Part shown: piece by piece, positions 30,622-39,347 of the stretch | How the letters are laid out: each line of letters opens with the position of its first letter | Numbering within the stretch: the stretch's first letter is position 1 | Origin: Vibrio marisflavi CECT 7928 | Lineage (GTDB): Bacteria; Pseudomonadota; Gammaproteobacteria; Enterobacterales; Vibrionaceae | Assembly: GCF_921294215.1 (NCBI RefSeq) | Contig: NZ_CAKLDM010000002.1 | Coordinates: 2,480,001 to 2,544,000, forward strand | Reading direction: 5' to 3' | Length of the DNA: 64,000 bases | The notes under the pieces: generated by a model | The model's input: the letters and a program-made list of their open reading frames with translations, nothing else | Database searches by the model: none | Told to the model about the DNA's origin: nothing | Made by a program: the position numbers and the translations under genes

Positions 30622-31968
30622 TCATCTTTGTACGCTCATTACTTTTGGCGTAACGAAGATAATTAACTCACTTTTCGTTTTCTGTTCGTAGCTACGACGG
30701 AACAAAACGCCTAGTAGCGGCAGATCTCCCAACAAAGGAACCTTCTCTGCAATTTCGATACTACTATTTTGATGAATGCCCCCAAGTACCACAGTTGCGC
30801 CATCATTTACCAGTACTTGAGTTCCAATTTTTTGCGTATCGACAGCGACCGCCTCGCCCGTACCTGTTTGAACGACTTCGCCGGGATGATCTTGCGTCAC
30901 ATCAATATCGAGCAATACTCGATGGTTCGGCATTATCTTAGGTGTCACTGTCAAACTCAACACCGCTTTCTTAAACGATACAGATGTTGCGCCACTCGAC
31001 GAAGACTCCGAATAAGGAATCTCCGTCCCCTGTTCAATATAAGCAGGAGTTGAATCGGTAGTAATCAGCCGCGGACTAGAAATCACTTCCGCTTTAGATT
31101 CCCTTTGCAAAGCAGTAAGCTCTAAATCCAGCAATGCACCACTACCAAATTTCGCCACCTGAAATGCCAACGTTGCAGCCCCTGTACTTGTGGCTGGCAA
31201 ATCAACATTAAACAAATGATCAACACCAGATGAACTCATATCGAGTGAATCTGAGCTGTTTATCTGGCTTGCGGAAGTATAGCTCCACTTAACGCCCAAT
31301 TCATCCAAATTGCCCTCTTTAATTGATACGATTCTCGCTTCAATCTCAACTTGCTTCCTTTCCACGTCAATAATAGAGAGAAACTCATTAATAGTATGAA
31401 TCCTATCTGGCAGATCGCTCACAATAAGGCTATTCGTTCTAGCTGAGATCGTAACTGAACCATGTAGTGATAGAAGCCCTACCCCAGCCTCCCCAGTGAT
31501 CAAATGCTCTGCTTGAGCAATGTCTATATGGTTGACCTGAAATATTCGGGTTTGCAATACAGGCTTGAAAGTTGAACTTTCTTGAGTCTTTTGCTCTTCC
31601 GCTGTAGTAACTAAAATGACGTTGCCTTCGACTCTTTTTGTCAGGTTTTTCATCTGCAAAATAATATCGAGTGCTTTCTGCCAATCAACATTTTGTAGGC
31701 GAAGAGAAAGGCTACCAGAAACCTGATCGGAAACGACGATGTTAAAGCCGCTGTACGTCGCTAGCAATTGCAGCACATTCCGCACTGGGATGTCTTGAAA
31801 ATCCAAGTTGAGTAGGTCTTGTGAGTGCTCTCCATGTCCACTTTGCGAAATAGCTTTATTGGAGGACAATGCAGTTTGCTCGGCAGCGAAAGGCGAACAA
31901 GGGAAGATTAGAAACACAAAACCTAACACCATCAACAATCGTCGCTTTTTTGCAATCTTGCTAAACAC
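30622..31968 (-). CDS. pilQ: Type IV pilus secretin PilQ (short form)
   Basis: Outer membrane secretin through which type IV pili and incoming DNA pass. The 448 residues show an N-terminal signal (KKRRLLMVLGFVFLIFPCSPFAAE), an STN domain at about 50-115 (NLDFQDIPVRNVLQLLATYSG), one secretin N-domain at about 140-205, and a C-terminal secretin domain with EIPYSES and VPLLGDLPLLGVLFRR. No AMIN domain is visible, making it closer in size to ComE/HofQ than to longer PilQ proteins. Start is a GTG at 31968 after AAGAGG. It is the last gene of pilMNOPQ. Confidence 0.88.
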   Translation of the reverse strand: MFSKIAKKRRLLMVLGFVFLIFPCSPFAAEQTALSSNKAISQSGHGEHSQDLLNLDFQDIPVRNVLQLLATYSGFNIVVSDQVSGSLSLRLQNVDWQKALDIILQMKNLTKRVEGNVILVTTAEEQKTQESSTFKPVLQTRIFQVNHIDIAQAEHLITGEAGVGLLSLHGSVTISARTNSLIVSDLPDRIHTINEFLSIIDVERKQVEIEARIVSIKEGNLDELGVKWSYTSASQINSSDSLDMSSSGVDHLFNVDLPATSTGAATLAFQVAKFGSGALLDLELTALQRESKAEVISSPRLITTDSTPAYIEQGTEIPYSESSSSGATSVSFKKAVLSLTVTPKIMPNHRVLLDIDVTQDHPGEVVQTGTGEAVAVDTQKIGTQVLVNDGATVVLGGIHQNSSIEIAEKVPLLGDLPLLGVLFRRSYEQKTKSELIIFVTPKVMSVQR

Positions 31969-31977
31969 TTCTACCTC

Positions 31978-32523
31978 TTATTCACGAACTAACTTAACGG
32001 TTTGGCGGATATAGCAGCCCCGCGAGTTTTGTACTGATTCTTCTACGCTAATTTCTGCTGGCATGATTTCAGTTACTTTGCCGTTGTTTAGCCCCACAGT
32101 ATCGCCTACTGATACTTGCAGCAGCTTGCCTGATGGTGTCTCCACCAAGGCGCTTTTATGAGAATTGAGCTCAAAATAACCTCGATAGCGAAGCTCATCA
32201 CTTGAATACGGAGAAATGACAACAGCCTGATGGTATTTTTTCGGCAAAGGGCTGCAGTCAACTTTTTGCGCTGAATCTGAGGAGCTTTGCATTTGAGAAA
32301 GAAATAAAGGCGTAATGGGAGACTCAATATAGATGATTGAGTTTGATGCCTGATGAGATTGTGACGTTACTTGCCCATCAGCTAACACTGATTTAGGTGT
32401 CACCAAGAGCGAACTTTCTAGCTGAGATACAAAGCTCTTTAGAGAGTCTGTATTCGCTTTGCATCCAGACAGAGCCGCTAGGATACAAGCGCAGAATATC
32501 TGTAGAAATTTTTCAAACTGCAT
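31978..32523 (-). CDS. pilP: Type IV pilus lipoprotein PilP
   Basis: Inner membrane lipoprotein of the pilus alignment complex that links PilNO to PilQ. The 181 residues begin with a lipoprotein signal ending LAALSGC (lipobox LSGC). After a flexible region, the C-terminal PilP beta-domain is seen around 100-181 (YRGYFELNSHKSALVETPSG, VSVGDTVGLNNGKVTEI). It starts 7 bases after pilO and ends 9 bases before pilQ. Confidence 0.9.
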   Translation of the reverse strand: MQFEKFLQIFCACILAALSGCKANTDSLKSFVSQLESSLLVTPKSVLADGQVTSQSHQASNSIIYIESPITPLFLSQMQSSSDSAQKVDCSPLPKKYHQAVVISPYSSDELRYRGYFELNSHKSALVETPSGKLLQVSVGDTVGLNNGKVTEIMPAEISVEESVQNSRGCYIRQTVKLVRE

Positions 32524-32530
32524 ATGTTCT

Positions 32531-33109
32531 CTATGACTGAGTGACTAGTTGAGCCATCACTTGTAGGTTAACTAGTTGGCTTTCAGACTGGTCGCCATGC
32601 CAAACCATACGATTAACAATAAACAACTGCGGCAAATGAGCTAAACACTGCAGGAAATAACCAGCATTGTTCCAATTACTCTTAACTTCTAACGAAATCG
32701 GGGTTTGGGAAATGCTCTGCTCAACTACGTTCTTACCCCATTGAAAACGGCTAATATGTACGTCTGTTTTCGAGGCGCAAGCTTCAATATCCGTCATCAT
32801 TTGAATCGTATTGCCTTTTGCGTCATGAGCTTTGGATAGCGCGATATGGTGTAAATTGAGGTCTGCAAGCTTTTCTTCTAGCTGAGAAGCTTTAGCCGCT
32901 TGATTTACTTTGCGTGTAAGCGCTGCTTTCAACACCTGCTCTTGAACAATATAGCTTTGCAGTTCATTCAATTGGCCTGCGATATAAAACCAATAACCAA
33001 GAGTAAAAACGCAGATAAAGACACCTATTGCCAACAGACATACCTTGACCCACAGTGGTTGTAACCATTGCTCTGCAACCTGAGCATTAAGCCAAGAGTT
33101 CACTATCAA
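32531..33109 (-). CDS. pilO: Type IV pilus inner membrane protein PilO
   Basis: Bitopic protein pairing with PilN in the pilus alignment complex. The 192 residues have one membrane segment (about 22-44, VKVCLLAIGVFICVFTLGYW), then a coiled coil and a ferredoxin-like periplasmic domain. The start is a TTG at 33109, six bases after AAGGAG and one base after the pilN stop; the GTG at 33103 is an alternative. Sequence similarity to PilO is modest by eye; position in pilMNOPQ carries the call. Confidence 0.88.
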   Translation of the reverse strand: MIVNSWLNAQVAEQWLQPLWVKVCLLAIGVFICVFTLGYWFYIAGQLNELQSYIVQEQVLKAALTRKVNQAAKASQLEEKLADLNLHHIALSKAHDAKGNTIQMMTDIEACASKTDVHISRFQWGKNVVEQSISQTPISLEVKSNWNNAGYFLQCLAHLPQLFIVNRMVWHGDQSESQLVNLQVMAQLVTQS

Positions 33110-33110
33110 C

Positions 33111-33659
33111 TTACTCTCCTTGCGTTAAATAGACAGAAATGTGAAAGCTATATGTTTCTTTAATTTTCACCGACAAAGATTTACTCACTGAGCGCACTTT
33201 CCATTCGCGAATTATTGGGATGGCTTTCATGCGATCCAATAGACTAGCAACACCATTGTGACTAACACTTGCCCCTGAGATCTCTATTTGCACATTACTA
33301 GCAATAATCTTCTCAAAATAAAGCTCTCTACTCGCGATATTGCTGAGTAAGTTCATCAATAGGACAGGTAGATTTCGTTGTTTTTCAAACTCAGAGTAGG
33401 CGGTGTTTTTTTCATTCAGGTATTTGAGTTGATTCTTGAAAATGGAGAGATTTTTTGAGGAGTGCTCAAATCGTTGGATTTGGCTAGTTAGATAGCTATT
33501 GCGAGATTGTTGTATCTGCAATTGCCGCTGCAAGTTACTGCTAGCAAAAAATAACGAGACTAGCGCGACAGCAACACCAACCAAACCGCTTACTAGAAGC
33601 TGCTGTCTATTGGTTTTGGCAATGCGCTCTCGCCATGGCAGTAAGTTGATACTACGCAA
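33111..33659 (-). CDS. pilN: Type IV pilus inner membrane protein PilN
   Basis: Bitopic inner membrane partner of PilO; its short cytoplasmic N-terminus docks into PilM. That docking motif appears here as INLLPWRE within the first 12 residues. One membrane segment follows (about 24-43) and then a coiled coil and periplasmic domain; total 182 residues. The start is a TTG at 33659 that overlaps the 3' end of pilM by 8 bases, implying translational coupling. Confidence 0.92.
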   Translation of the reverse strand: MRSINLLPWRERIAKTNRQQLLVSGLVGVAVALVSLFFASSNLQRQLQIQQSRNSYLTSQIQRFEHSSKNLSIFKNQLKYLNEKNTAYSEFEKQRNLPVLLMNLLSNIASRELYFEKIIASNVQIEISGASVSHNGVASLLDRMKAIPIIREWKVRSVSKSLSVKIKETYSFHISVYLTQGE

Positions 33660-34635
33660 TTTTGCTCTCTACCAACCATTGCAAGCCACTCATTGAGGCT
33701 CCAGCTGCCATCAAAAAAGACAATTCTTCGCTCGCTTCTACGAAATGAGATGCCGTACACAAATGCTGAATTATGCTCAATAGGGAAATGGTTTTGCAGG
33801 GCAATTTTAATATAGAACTAAGCCGTTCAAGCTCGTCGCCCGTTGGTTTGTTTTCGCCGGAAAAGCATATTCCTTTTATAGACTCAGCAGCGCAGTTGAG
33901 TTTGAACCTTTTAACTTCATCTATAAACTGTTTGGTGGCGAAGGCATTATCGAAGGTAACCTCTGACGGATTGATAGCATGCAAGGTATGAATGTATGGT
34001 TCAGTTTCTCTTGGCGAGATACACAGAATTAGCCGAACTCCAATACTATAAACAAGAAGCCAGTTTTCTAGAGAGTTTATTTGGCATATGTGTTGCCAAA
34101 CAAAAGCAAGACACCTGGCTTTGCTGTCCATCAAGATTGGCTTAAACCCCGCTTTTTCCAAAGCCTGCGTAATGTGAATGGCATAGGACTTCTTAGTTGC
34201 GTAAACCTGATAACAAGTGTGATTGCACTGATAGCCATTACTCAAGTGATTTGAGCTATCGCCATCTGAAGCGAAAAAATCGATACTTAACTCATTTGGG
34301 TAACATGCAAGCTGCTGTGACATTGCTGTAGTTAATGCATGTAGTCTTTCTGAACCTTCTAGAACACTATCTATCTGTATTTTCTTGCTTATTACTAATG
34401 CATCATCAATAGTAATAGATACTTTACGACTATTTGAGGGCAAGCTCTTTCTTAGTTCTTTGAGTTTCTTTACAATTTCCTGATAATCTTGCGTGAAGTT
34501 ATCAGAGAATACGTACATTTCTATCGGTATTTCTTTGCAACAGATAAGCCTTAAAGCTTGACTCGTCTGCTTTAAAACAACGGCTTTTACACTTTTTGGG
34601 CTAAAGTCCAAACCAGTGATCAATGAGTTACCCAT
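33652..34635 (-). CDS. pilM: Type IV pilus actin-like protein PilM
   Basis: Cytoplasmic actin-fold ATP-binding protein that anchors PilN at the inner face of the membrane. The 327-residue protein begins MGNSLITGLDFSPKSVKAVV, the phosphate-1 region, and has VYSIGVRLILCI-like and LMAAGASMSGL segments for the other subdomains. I use the ATG at 34635 with a GGAGCT site; a TTG five codons upstream overlaps that site. It is the first gene of pilMNOPQ, divergent from mrcA, the standard arrangement. Confidence 0.9.
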   Translation of the reverse strand: MGNSLITGLDFSPKSVKAVVLKQTSQALRLICCKEIPIEMYVFSDNFTQDYQEIVKKLKELRKSLPSNSRKVSITIDDALVISKKIQIDSVLEGSERLHALTTAMSQQLACYPNELSIDFFASDGDSSNHLSNGYQCNHTCYQVYATKKSYAIHITQALEKAGFKPILMDSKARCLAFVWQHICQINSLENWLLVYSIGVRLILCISPRETEPYIHTLHAINPSEVTFDNAFATKQFIDEVKRFKLNCAAESIKGICFSGENKPTGDELERLSSILKLPCKTISLLSIIQHLCTASHFVEASEELSFLMAAGASMSGLQWLVESKIA

Positions 34636-34708
34636 AAAACTGAGCTCCAAAGTTTAAGTAGCTCAGAAATAATCAGTAAGAGTGATGAGTTCAACATCAT
34701 TCAAATTT

Positions 34709-34727
34709 GAGCTAAATTTGTTAGCTC
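34709..34727. promoter_or_regulatory. Palindrome in the pilM-mrcA promoter region
   Basis: GAGCTAA-ATTTG-TTAGCTC is a perfect 7-bp inverted repeat. It overlaps a plausible mrcA -35 (TTGAGC at 34707) and lies in the 143-base gap between two divergent genes, as an operator would. No regulator is assigned. Confidence 0.45.
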
Positions 34728-34778
34728 AGAATATAAAGGCTTGCTGTATGGCAACCCTAACTAATCAGGGATTCTCCG

Positions 34779-37445
34779 GTGAAGTTCATAAAGCGATTGT
34801 TTATTTTTTTCTTAGTTTGCACGGTTCTAGGAGTCGGTACTATTTTTGGTCTTTACATGTACGTAAAGCCTTCCCTTCCTGATGTCGCCACTCTTAAAGA
34901 TGTAAGATTGCAAACACCAATGCAGGTGTTTAGCCAAGACGGCAAACTCATTGCTGAATATGGCGAGAAAAGACGTATTCCAGTTTCATTCAGCGAAATC
35001 CCACAAAACCTTATCAATGCACTTATTGCCACTGAAGACAGCCGTTTTTATGAACACCCTGGGTTCGACCCAATTGGTATTGTTCGTGCCGCATTCGTCG
35101 TTGCTATCTCAGGGCACGCAAAACAAGGGGCAAGTACAATTACTCAACAGTTAGCAAGAAACTTCTTCCTCACAGATAAGAAAAGTATCATGAGGAAAAT
35201 TAAAGAAATTTTCATTGCTGTTCACATTGAACACTTGCTAACCAAAAATGAAATTCTCCAGCTTTATATCAACAAGATATTCTTAGGCTATCGGTCGTAT
35301 GGTTTTGGAGCAGCTGCACAAGTCTACTTTGGTAAGCCATTGCAAGACTTAGACCTTAGCCAAATTGCGGTACTAGCAGGCCTACCTAAAGCGCCATCAA
35401 CACTAAACCCAATCTACTCAGTAACCCGTGCAAGAGACCGACGCGATACTGTTCTTCAACGCATGCTTGAAGAGAACTACATTACTCAGCAGCAGTTCAA
35501 TCAAGCGAAAGCTGAGCCCGTGGTTGCTAGCTACCACCCTGCAGAGATCCAACTACACGCACCTTATGTGGCAGAAATGGCACGTGCATGGGCAGTGGCA
35601 CATTACGGTGATGAAGCGTATACATCAGGCTTAAACATCTACACCACAGTAACCGCTAAGCTACAAAAAGCAGCCAACAACGCGGCTATCGACAATCTGC
35701 TTAACTACGATGAAAGACATGGCTATCGTGGTCCTCAGCGAGTTTTATGGCAACCAGATCAAACTCCATTTACTCAAGATCAAATTCAAGCTGAGCTTAA
35801 AAACACTCCAACTTATGGAAAGCTCAGCCCAGCAGTTGTTACCGCTGTAAACGACAAAAGTGCAACGGTTTGGGTTAAAAATCACGGACAACAAACCATC
35901 ATTTGGGATGGTATGAATTGGGCGAGAAAGTTCGTCACTGATGATCGCCAAGGTCCGGCCCCAACTAGCGCAGATGACATCCTCGCCGTTGGTCAAGAAG
36001 TCTGGGTGCGCAAAGTTGACACACCTAAAGTTGACCAAGATAACTTCCCAGCCAAAATGTGGGCATTAAGCCAAGTACCAAATGCTAACACTGCGTTTGT
36101 AGCAATGAATCCTGAAAACGGAGCCATTTTGGCACTAGTCGGTGGATTCAACTACGTTCACAGTAAATTCAACCGCGCAACACAATCTATCCGACAAGTC
36201 GGCTCAAGTATTAAGCCATTTATCTACTCGGATGCACTCAATAGCGGAATGACACTGGCAACATTGATTAACGATGCGCCAATTAACAAATGGGATAAGA
36301 GTCAGGGAACTGCGTGGCGTCCACAGAACTCACCACCAATCTATCTCGGTCCAACTCGTCTGCGTATTGGCTTAGCACAATCGATCAACGTTATGGCCAT
36401 TCGAGTGCTTCGAGCAGTTGGCTTAGAGAATGTTCGTCACTATCTAACTCGATTTGGCTTTAAGCTCAATCACCTTCCGGATTCAGAAACCATCGCACTT
36501 GGTGCAGGTAGTTTGACACCGGTAAGGCTTGCGCAAGGTTACTCCGTGTTTGCTAACGGTGGTTACTTCGTTAAGCCATTCTTCATCAGTAAGATTGTTG
36601 GTCCTTATGGCGATGTCTTGTACCAAGCGAACCCAAGTGTGGTTTGCCAGTCTAAAGATTGTGAGGCCGACGTGCCGGATGCAACTAAGCCGCAGACAGC
36701 AGCAACTGGTCAAACTGGTGACACAGCTCAGCCTGCTGATGCTGAAAACAATGACACTGACAACCAGCTAAATACAGTCGCTGCACAACCTAGTGCCGCA
36801 GATATCGATAAAATCATCCCACCGACAGCTTTAGTCAATAAGGATGAAATATCGCAGACTACACCTGTTCCACCAACGCCACACTATGCTGAGCGCGTGA
36901 TCTCGCAGCAAAATGCTTTCTTGGTAAGACAAATGCTTTACAGCAACATTTGGGGTGGAGGAAACTGGACGAAAGGTACTGGTTGGAACGGCACAGGCTG
37001 GCGAGCTCAAGTGCTGCACAGAAGAGATATTGGCGGGAAAACCGGCACAACCAACGACTCAAAAGATACTTGGTACAACGGATTTGGGCCAGGCATTGTT
37101 GCTACAGCATGGGTTGGTTTTGATAATCATGGCCGCGACTTAGGACGTACAACTCGTAACCCTAACCTTGGCAAAGCTCAGATATCTGGCGCTGAATCAG
37201 GAGCAAAAACAGCAGAGCCTGCATGGATAGATTTCATGAGAGTCGCACTGAAAGATCACCCAGAGCACGAACTTGTTCTGCCACCACATATTATCCGCGT
37301 ACGGATTGATCGAGCGACAGGTTTGCTTACCAACAAAACTGACTACACGTCTATGTTTGAATACTTTGTTCAAGGCACGCAACCTACTGAGTATGTCAGC
37401 GATAGCTCCTCTGACAACACCTCAGCGACAGAACAAATATTCTAA
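34779..37445 (+). CDS. mrcA: Penicillin-binding protein 1A (transglycosylase/transpeptidase)
   Basis: Bifunctional class A PBP that polymerises and crosslinks peptidoglycan. The 888 residues hold one membrane anchor (about 5-28), a GT51 domain with the catalytic Glu in ATEDSRFYEHPG near 85 and GASTITQQLARN, an OB-like region, and the transpeptidase domain with SxxK in QVGSSIKPF (near 475) and KTGTTND (near 753). Between them, residues about 625-700 form a Thr/Ala/Asp/Pro-rich low-complexity insert. Start is a GTG at 34779 after AGGGA. Divergent from pilM as usual; also called ponA. Confidence 0.97.
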   Translation: MKFIKRLFIFFLVCTVLGVGTIFGLYMYVKPSLPDVATLKDVRLQTPMQVFSQDGKLIAEYGEKRRIPVSFSEIPQNLINALIATEDSRFYEHPGFDPIGIVRAAFVVAISGHAKQGASTITQQLARNFFLTDKKSIMRKIKEIFIAVHIEHLLTKNEILQLYINKIFLGYRSYGFGAAAQVYFGKPLQDLDLSQIAVLAGLPKAPSTLNPIYSVTRARDRRDTVLQRMLEENYITQQQFNQAKAEPVVASYHPAEIQLHAPYVAEMARAWAVAHYGDEAYTSGLNIYTTVTAKLQKAANNAAIDNLLNYDERHGYRGPQRVLWQPDQTPFTQDQIQAELKNTPTYGKLSPAVVTAVNDKSATVWVKNHGQQTIIWDGMNWARKFVTDDRQGPAPTSADDILAVGQEVWVRKVDTPKVDQDNFPAKMWALSQVPNANTAFVAMNPENGAILALVGGFNYVHSKFNRATQSIRQVGSSIKPFIYSDALNSGMTLATLINDAPINKWDKSQGTAWRPQNSPPIYLGPTRLRIGLAQSINVMAIRVLRAVGLENVRHYLTRFGFKLNHLPDSETIALGAGSLTPVRLAQGYSVFANGGYFVKPFFISKIVGPYGDVLYQANPSVVCQSKDCEADVPDATKPQTAATGQTGDTAQPADAENNDTDNQLNTVAAQPSAADIDKIIPPTALVNKDEISQTTPVPPTPHYAERVISQQNAFLVRQMLYSNIWGGGNWTKGTGWNGTGWRAQVLHRRDIGGKTGTTNDSKDTWYNGFGPGIVATAWVGFDNHGRDLGRTTRNPNLGKAQISGAESGAKTAEPAWIDFMRVALKDHPEHELVLPPHIIRVRIDRATGLLTNKTDYTSMFEYFVQGTQPTEYVSDSSSDNTSATEQIF

Positions 37446-37469
37446 AGCAATAGAAAAATAGCTGATGGA

Positions 37470-37500
37470 AAGGAGAGCATGTTTGCTCTCCTTTTTCGTT
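37470..37500 (+). terminator. Intrinsic terminator of mrcA
   Basis: GGAGAGCA-TGTT-TGCTCTCC is a perfect 8-bp stem (37472-37491) followed by TTTTTCGTTTTTG. It lies just past mrcA and upstream of the converging oxyR end. Confidence 0.95.
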
Positions 37501-37512
37501 TTTGCTTCATGG

Positions 37513-38394
37513 TTAAAGCAGTGATTGAATAAATTCCGCTAGCTGTTCAAAACGGTTTCTTAAAGGCGAACCGGGGCGGTAGGCTAATACAATGCTTCGC
37601 GTCGGTATTGGGTTGACGGCTTTGATATAGCAGACTCCATCCTTTTGCTTCTCTTTTGGTAACGACAACTCAGGAAGCAGAGTAATTCCTGCGCCAGCTG
37701 CTACCATATTTCTCAGCGTCTCTAAACTGGTCGCTTTAAAACGCTCATCATCCTTTGCGCCAGCAGCAAAACAAAAACCTAACGCTTGATCTCTCAAGCA
37801 ATGACCATCACCTAGAGCCAATACTGTTTTACCGTTGAGCTCTAACATATCCAACTCTGCTAGACTTGCCCATTCGTGGTCGCAAGGAACCGCGATACTC
37901 ATCGGCTCCTCATAAACCTCAATTTCTTTGAACGGTGCTGTCTCTTCCACAGAGGCCAAAACTAAGCAGTCAAGCTTGCCATCTTCTAGCTGCTGAACCA
38001 ACTGATGTGTCTGAGCCTCATGGAGAAACAGTTCTAGCTCTCCAAACTGCTCTTTAATCGCAGGCACAATTTTTGGTAACAGATACGGTCCAACAGTGGG
38101 GATAAAGCCAATATTCATTGGACCACTCATTTCACCAGTTTGCTCTTTAGCCATTTCTTTGAAAACTTTCACTTCTCTCAGAATTGTTTTGGCTTGTTCG
38201 ATAAGCTGCAAACCTGAATCAGTAAAGAGGACACGGCGGCTGCTTCTCTCTAAAAGTGGAGAACCAAGCTCATCTTCTAACTTTTTAATTTGGCCGCTCA
38301 GCGTAGGCTGACTAACAAAACAAGCCTCCGCAGCTTTGCGAAAATGTTTATGCTCTGCGAGCGCAACCAAATACTCAAAATCACGAATATTCAT
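37513..38394 (-). CDS. oxyR: Peroxide-sensing regulator OxyR
   Basis: LysR-type activator that forms a disulfide on reaction with hydrogen peroxide and induces antioxidant genes. The N-terminal winged helix reads MNIRDFEYLVALAEHKHF with RKAAEACFVSQPTLSGQI. The redox pair is at Cys199 and Cys208 in GDGHCLRDQALGFC, exactly as in E. coli OxyR. At 293 residues it is slightly shorter than the E. coli protein at the C-terminus. It faces the peroxiredoxin gene across 150 bases that contain a good OxyR operator. Confidence 0.95.
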   Translation of the reverse strand: MNIRDFEYLVALAEHKHFRKAAEACFVSQPTLSGQIKKLEDELGSPLLERSSRRVLFTDSGLQLIEQAKTILREVKVFKEMAKEQTGEMSGPMNIGFIPTVGPYLLPKIVPAIKEQFGELELFLHEAQTHQLVQQLEDGKLDCLVLASVEETAPFKEIEVYEEPMSIAVPCDHEWASLAELDMLELNGKTVLALGDGHCLRDQALGFCFAAGAKDDERFKATSLETLRNMVAAGAGITLLPELSLPKEKQKDGVCYIKAVNPIPTRSIVLAYRPGSPLRNRFEQLAEFIQSLL

Positions 38395-38404
38395 TAAACC
38401 TCCG

Positions 38405-38441
38405 ATAGGAATAATCTATCGATTTAATAAAACCAAACGAT
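38405..38441. promoter_or_regulatory. OxyR operator between oxyR and prx-grx
   Basis: ATAG-N7-CTAT (38405-38419) is perfect, and after 7 bases ATAA-N7-CGAT (38427-38441) matches at 6 of 8 positions. This is the four-quarter-site pattern with 7-base spacers described for tetrameric OxyR. It sits 11 bases before the oxyR start, consistent with autorepression and activation of the divergent gene. Confidence 0.85.
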
Positions 38442-38544
38442 TGGAGCTATCAACATAGCTTCAGCATAATACATATACCAAATACAGAACAACAACTAAG
38501 ATTAACTCACAGTCAGCTTATATTTCAGAAACGAGGAAAGAATT

Positions 38545-39276
38545 ATGTCAGTAAACAAAGAAGGCCAAACAGTACCACAAGTTACTTTTCCAACTCGCCA
38601 AGGCGATGCTTGGGTAAACGTCACTACAGATGAAATTTTCAAAGACAAAACCGTCATTGTATTTAGCTTACCAGGCGCATTTACACCAACGTGTTCATCA
38701 AGCCATTTGCCTAGATACAACGAACTTCATCCTGTGTTCCAACAATATGGCGTAGACGAAGTCGTATGTGTTTCTGTCAATGACACCTTTGTTATGAACG
38801 CTTGGAAAAGTGACCAAGAAGCGGAAAACATCACCTTTATCCCTGACGGCAATGGTGAGTTTACTGCGGGAATGAACATGTTGGTAGATAAGCAAGACAT
38901 TGGCTTTGGTAAACGCTCTTGGCGCTACAGCATGCTGGTTAAAAATGGCGTGGTTGAAAAGATGTTCGTAGAGCCAAGTGAGCCAGGCGACCCGTTCAAA
39001 GTATCTGATGCAGACACAATGCTTAGCTACATTGCACCGGAGCACAAAACCCAAGAATCTATCACTGTATTCACAAAACCAGGCTGCCCTTTCTGTGCAA
39101 AAGCCAAACAAGCACTGATCGACCAAGGCCTACAATATGAAGAAGTCGTTTTAGGCAAAGATGCAACAACTGTGAGCCTGCGCGCTGTGACTGGCCGCAC
39201 TACTGTTCCTCAAGTATTTATCGGCGGGAAACACATCGGTGGTAGCGAAGAATTAGACGCCTACCTAGCTCAATAA
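38545..39276 (+). CDS. Peroxiredoxin-5/glutaredoxin hybrid peroxidase
   Basis: A glutathione-dependent peroxidase fusing a Prx5 domain (about 1-165) to a glutaredoxin domain (about 170-243). The peroxidatic cysteine is Cys50 in [12 protein letters not shown] and the glutaredoxin site is CPFC at 181-184, followed by [18 protein letters not shown], which holds the cis-Pro and glutathione-binding residues. It reduces peroxides with electrons from glutathione. Divergent from oxyR with an OxyR site between them, so induction by peroxide is very likely. The same fusion is known in Haemophilus and Vibrio. Confidence 0.95.
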   Translation: MSVNKEGQTVPQVTFPTRQGDAWVNVTTDEIFKDKTVIVFSLPGAFTPTCSSSHLPRYNELHPVFQQYGVDEVVCVSVNDTFVMNAWKSDQEAENITFIPDGNGEFTAGMNMLVDKQDIGFGKRSWRYSMLVKNGVVEKMFVEPSEPGDPFKVSDADTMLSYIAPEHKTQESITVFTKPGCPFCAKAKQALIDQGLQYEEVVLGKDATTVSLRAVTGRTTVPQVFIGGKHIGGSEELDAYLAQ

Positions 39277-39287
39277 CGCCAAAGTTG

Positions 39288-39316
39288 CCCTAAGGCGATA
39301 AGCCTTAGGGGCTCTT
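39288..39316 (+). other. Hairpin between prx-grx and the flavoprotein gene
   Basis: CCCTAAGGC-GATAA-GCCTTAGGG is a perfect 9-bp stem (39288-39310) followed by only a weak T-tract (GCTCTTAATC). It lies in the 71-base gap between two codirectional genes and may act as a partial terminator that lets some readthrough occur. Confidence 0.65.
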
Positions 39317-39347
39317 AATCAACCTGTATTAGCACAGTGAGAACAGT

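Noticed and set aside
38698..39126. 142-codon frame opposite the Prx-Grx gene
   Set aside because: Antisense to highly conserved peroxidase sequence with no recognisable protein family.
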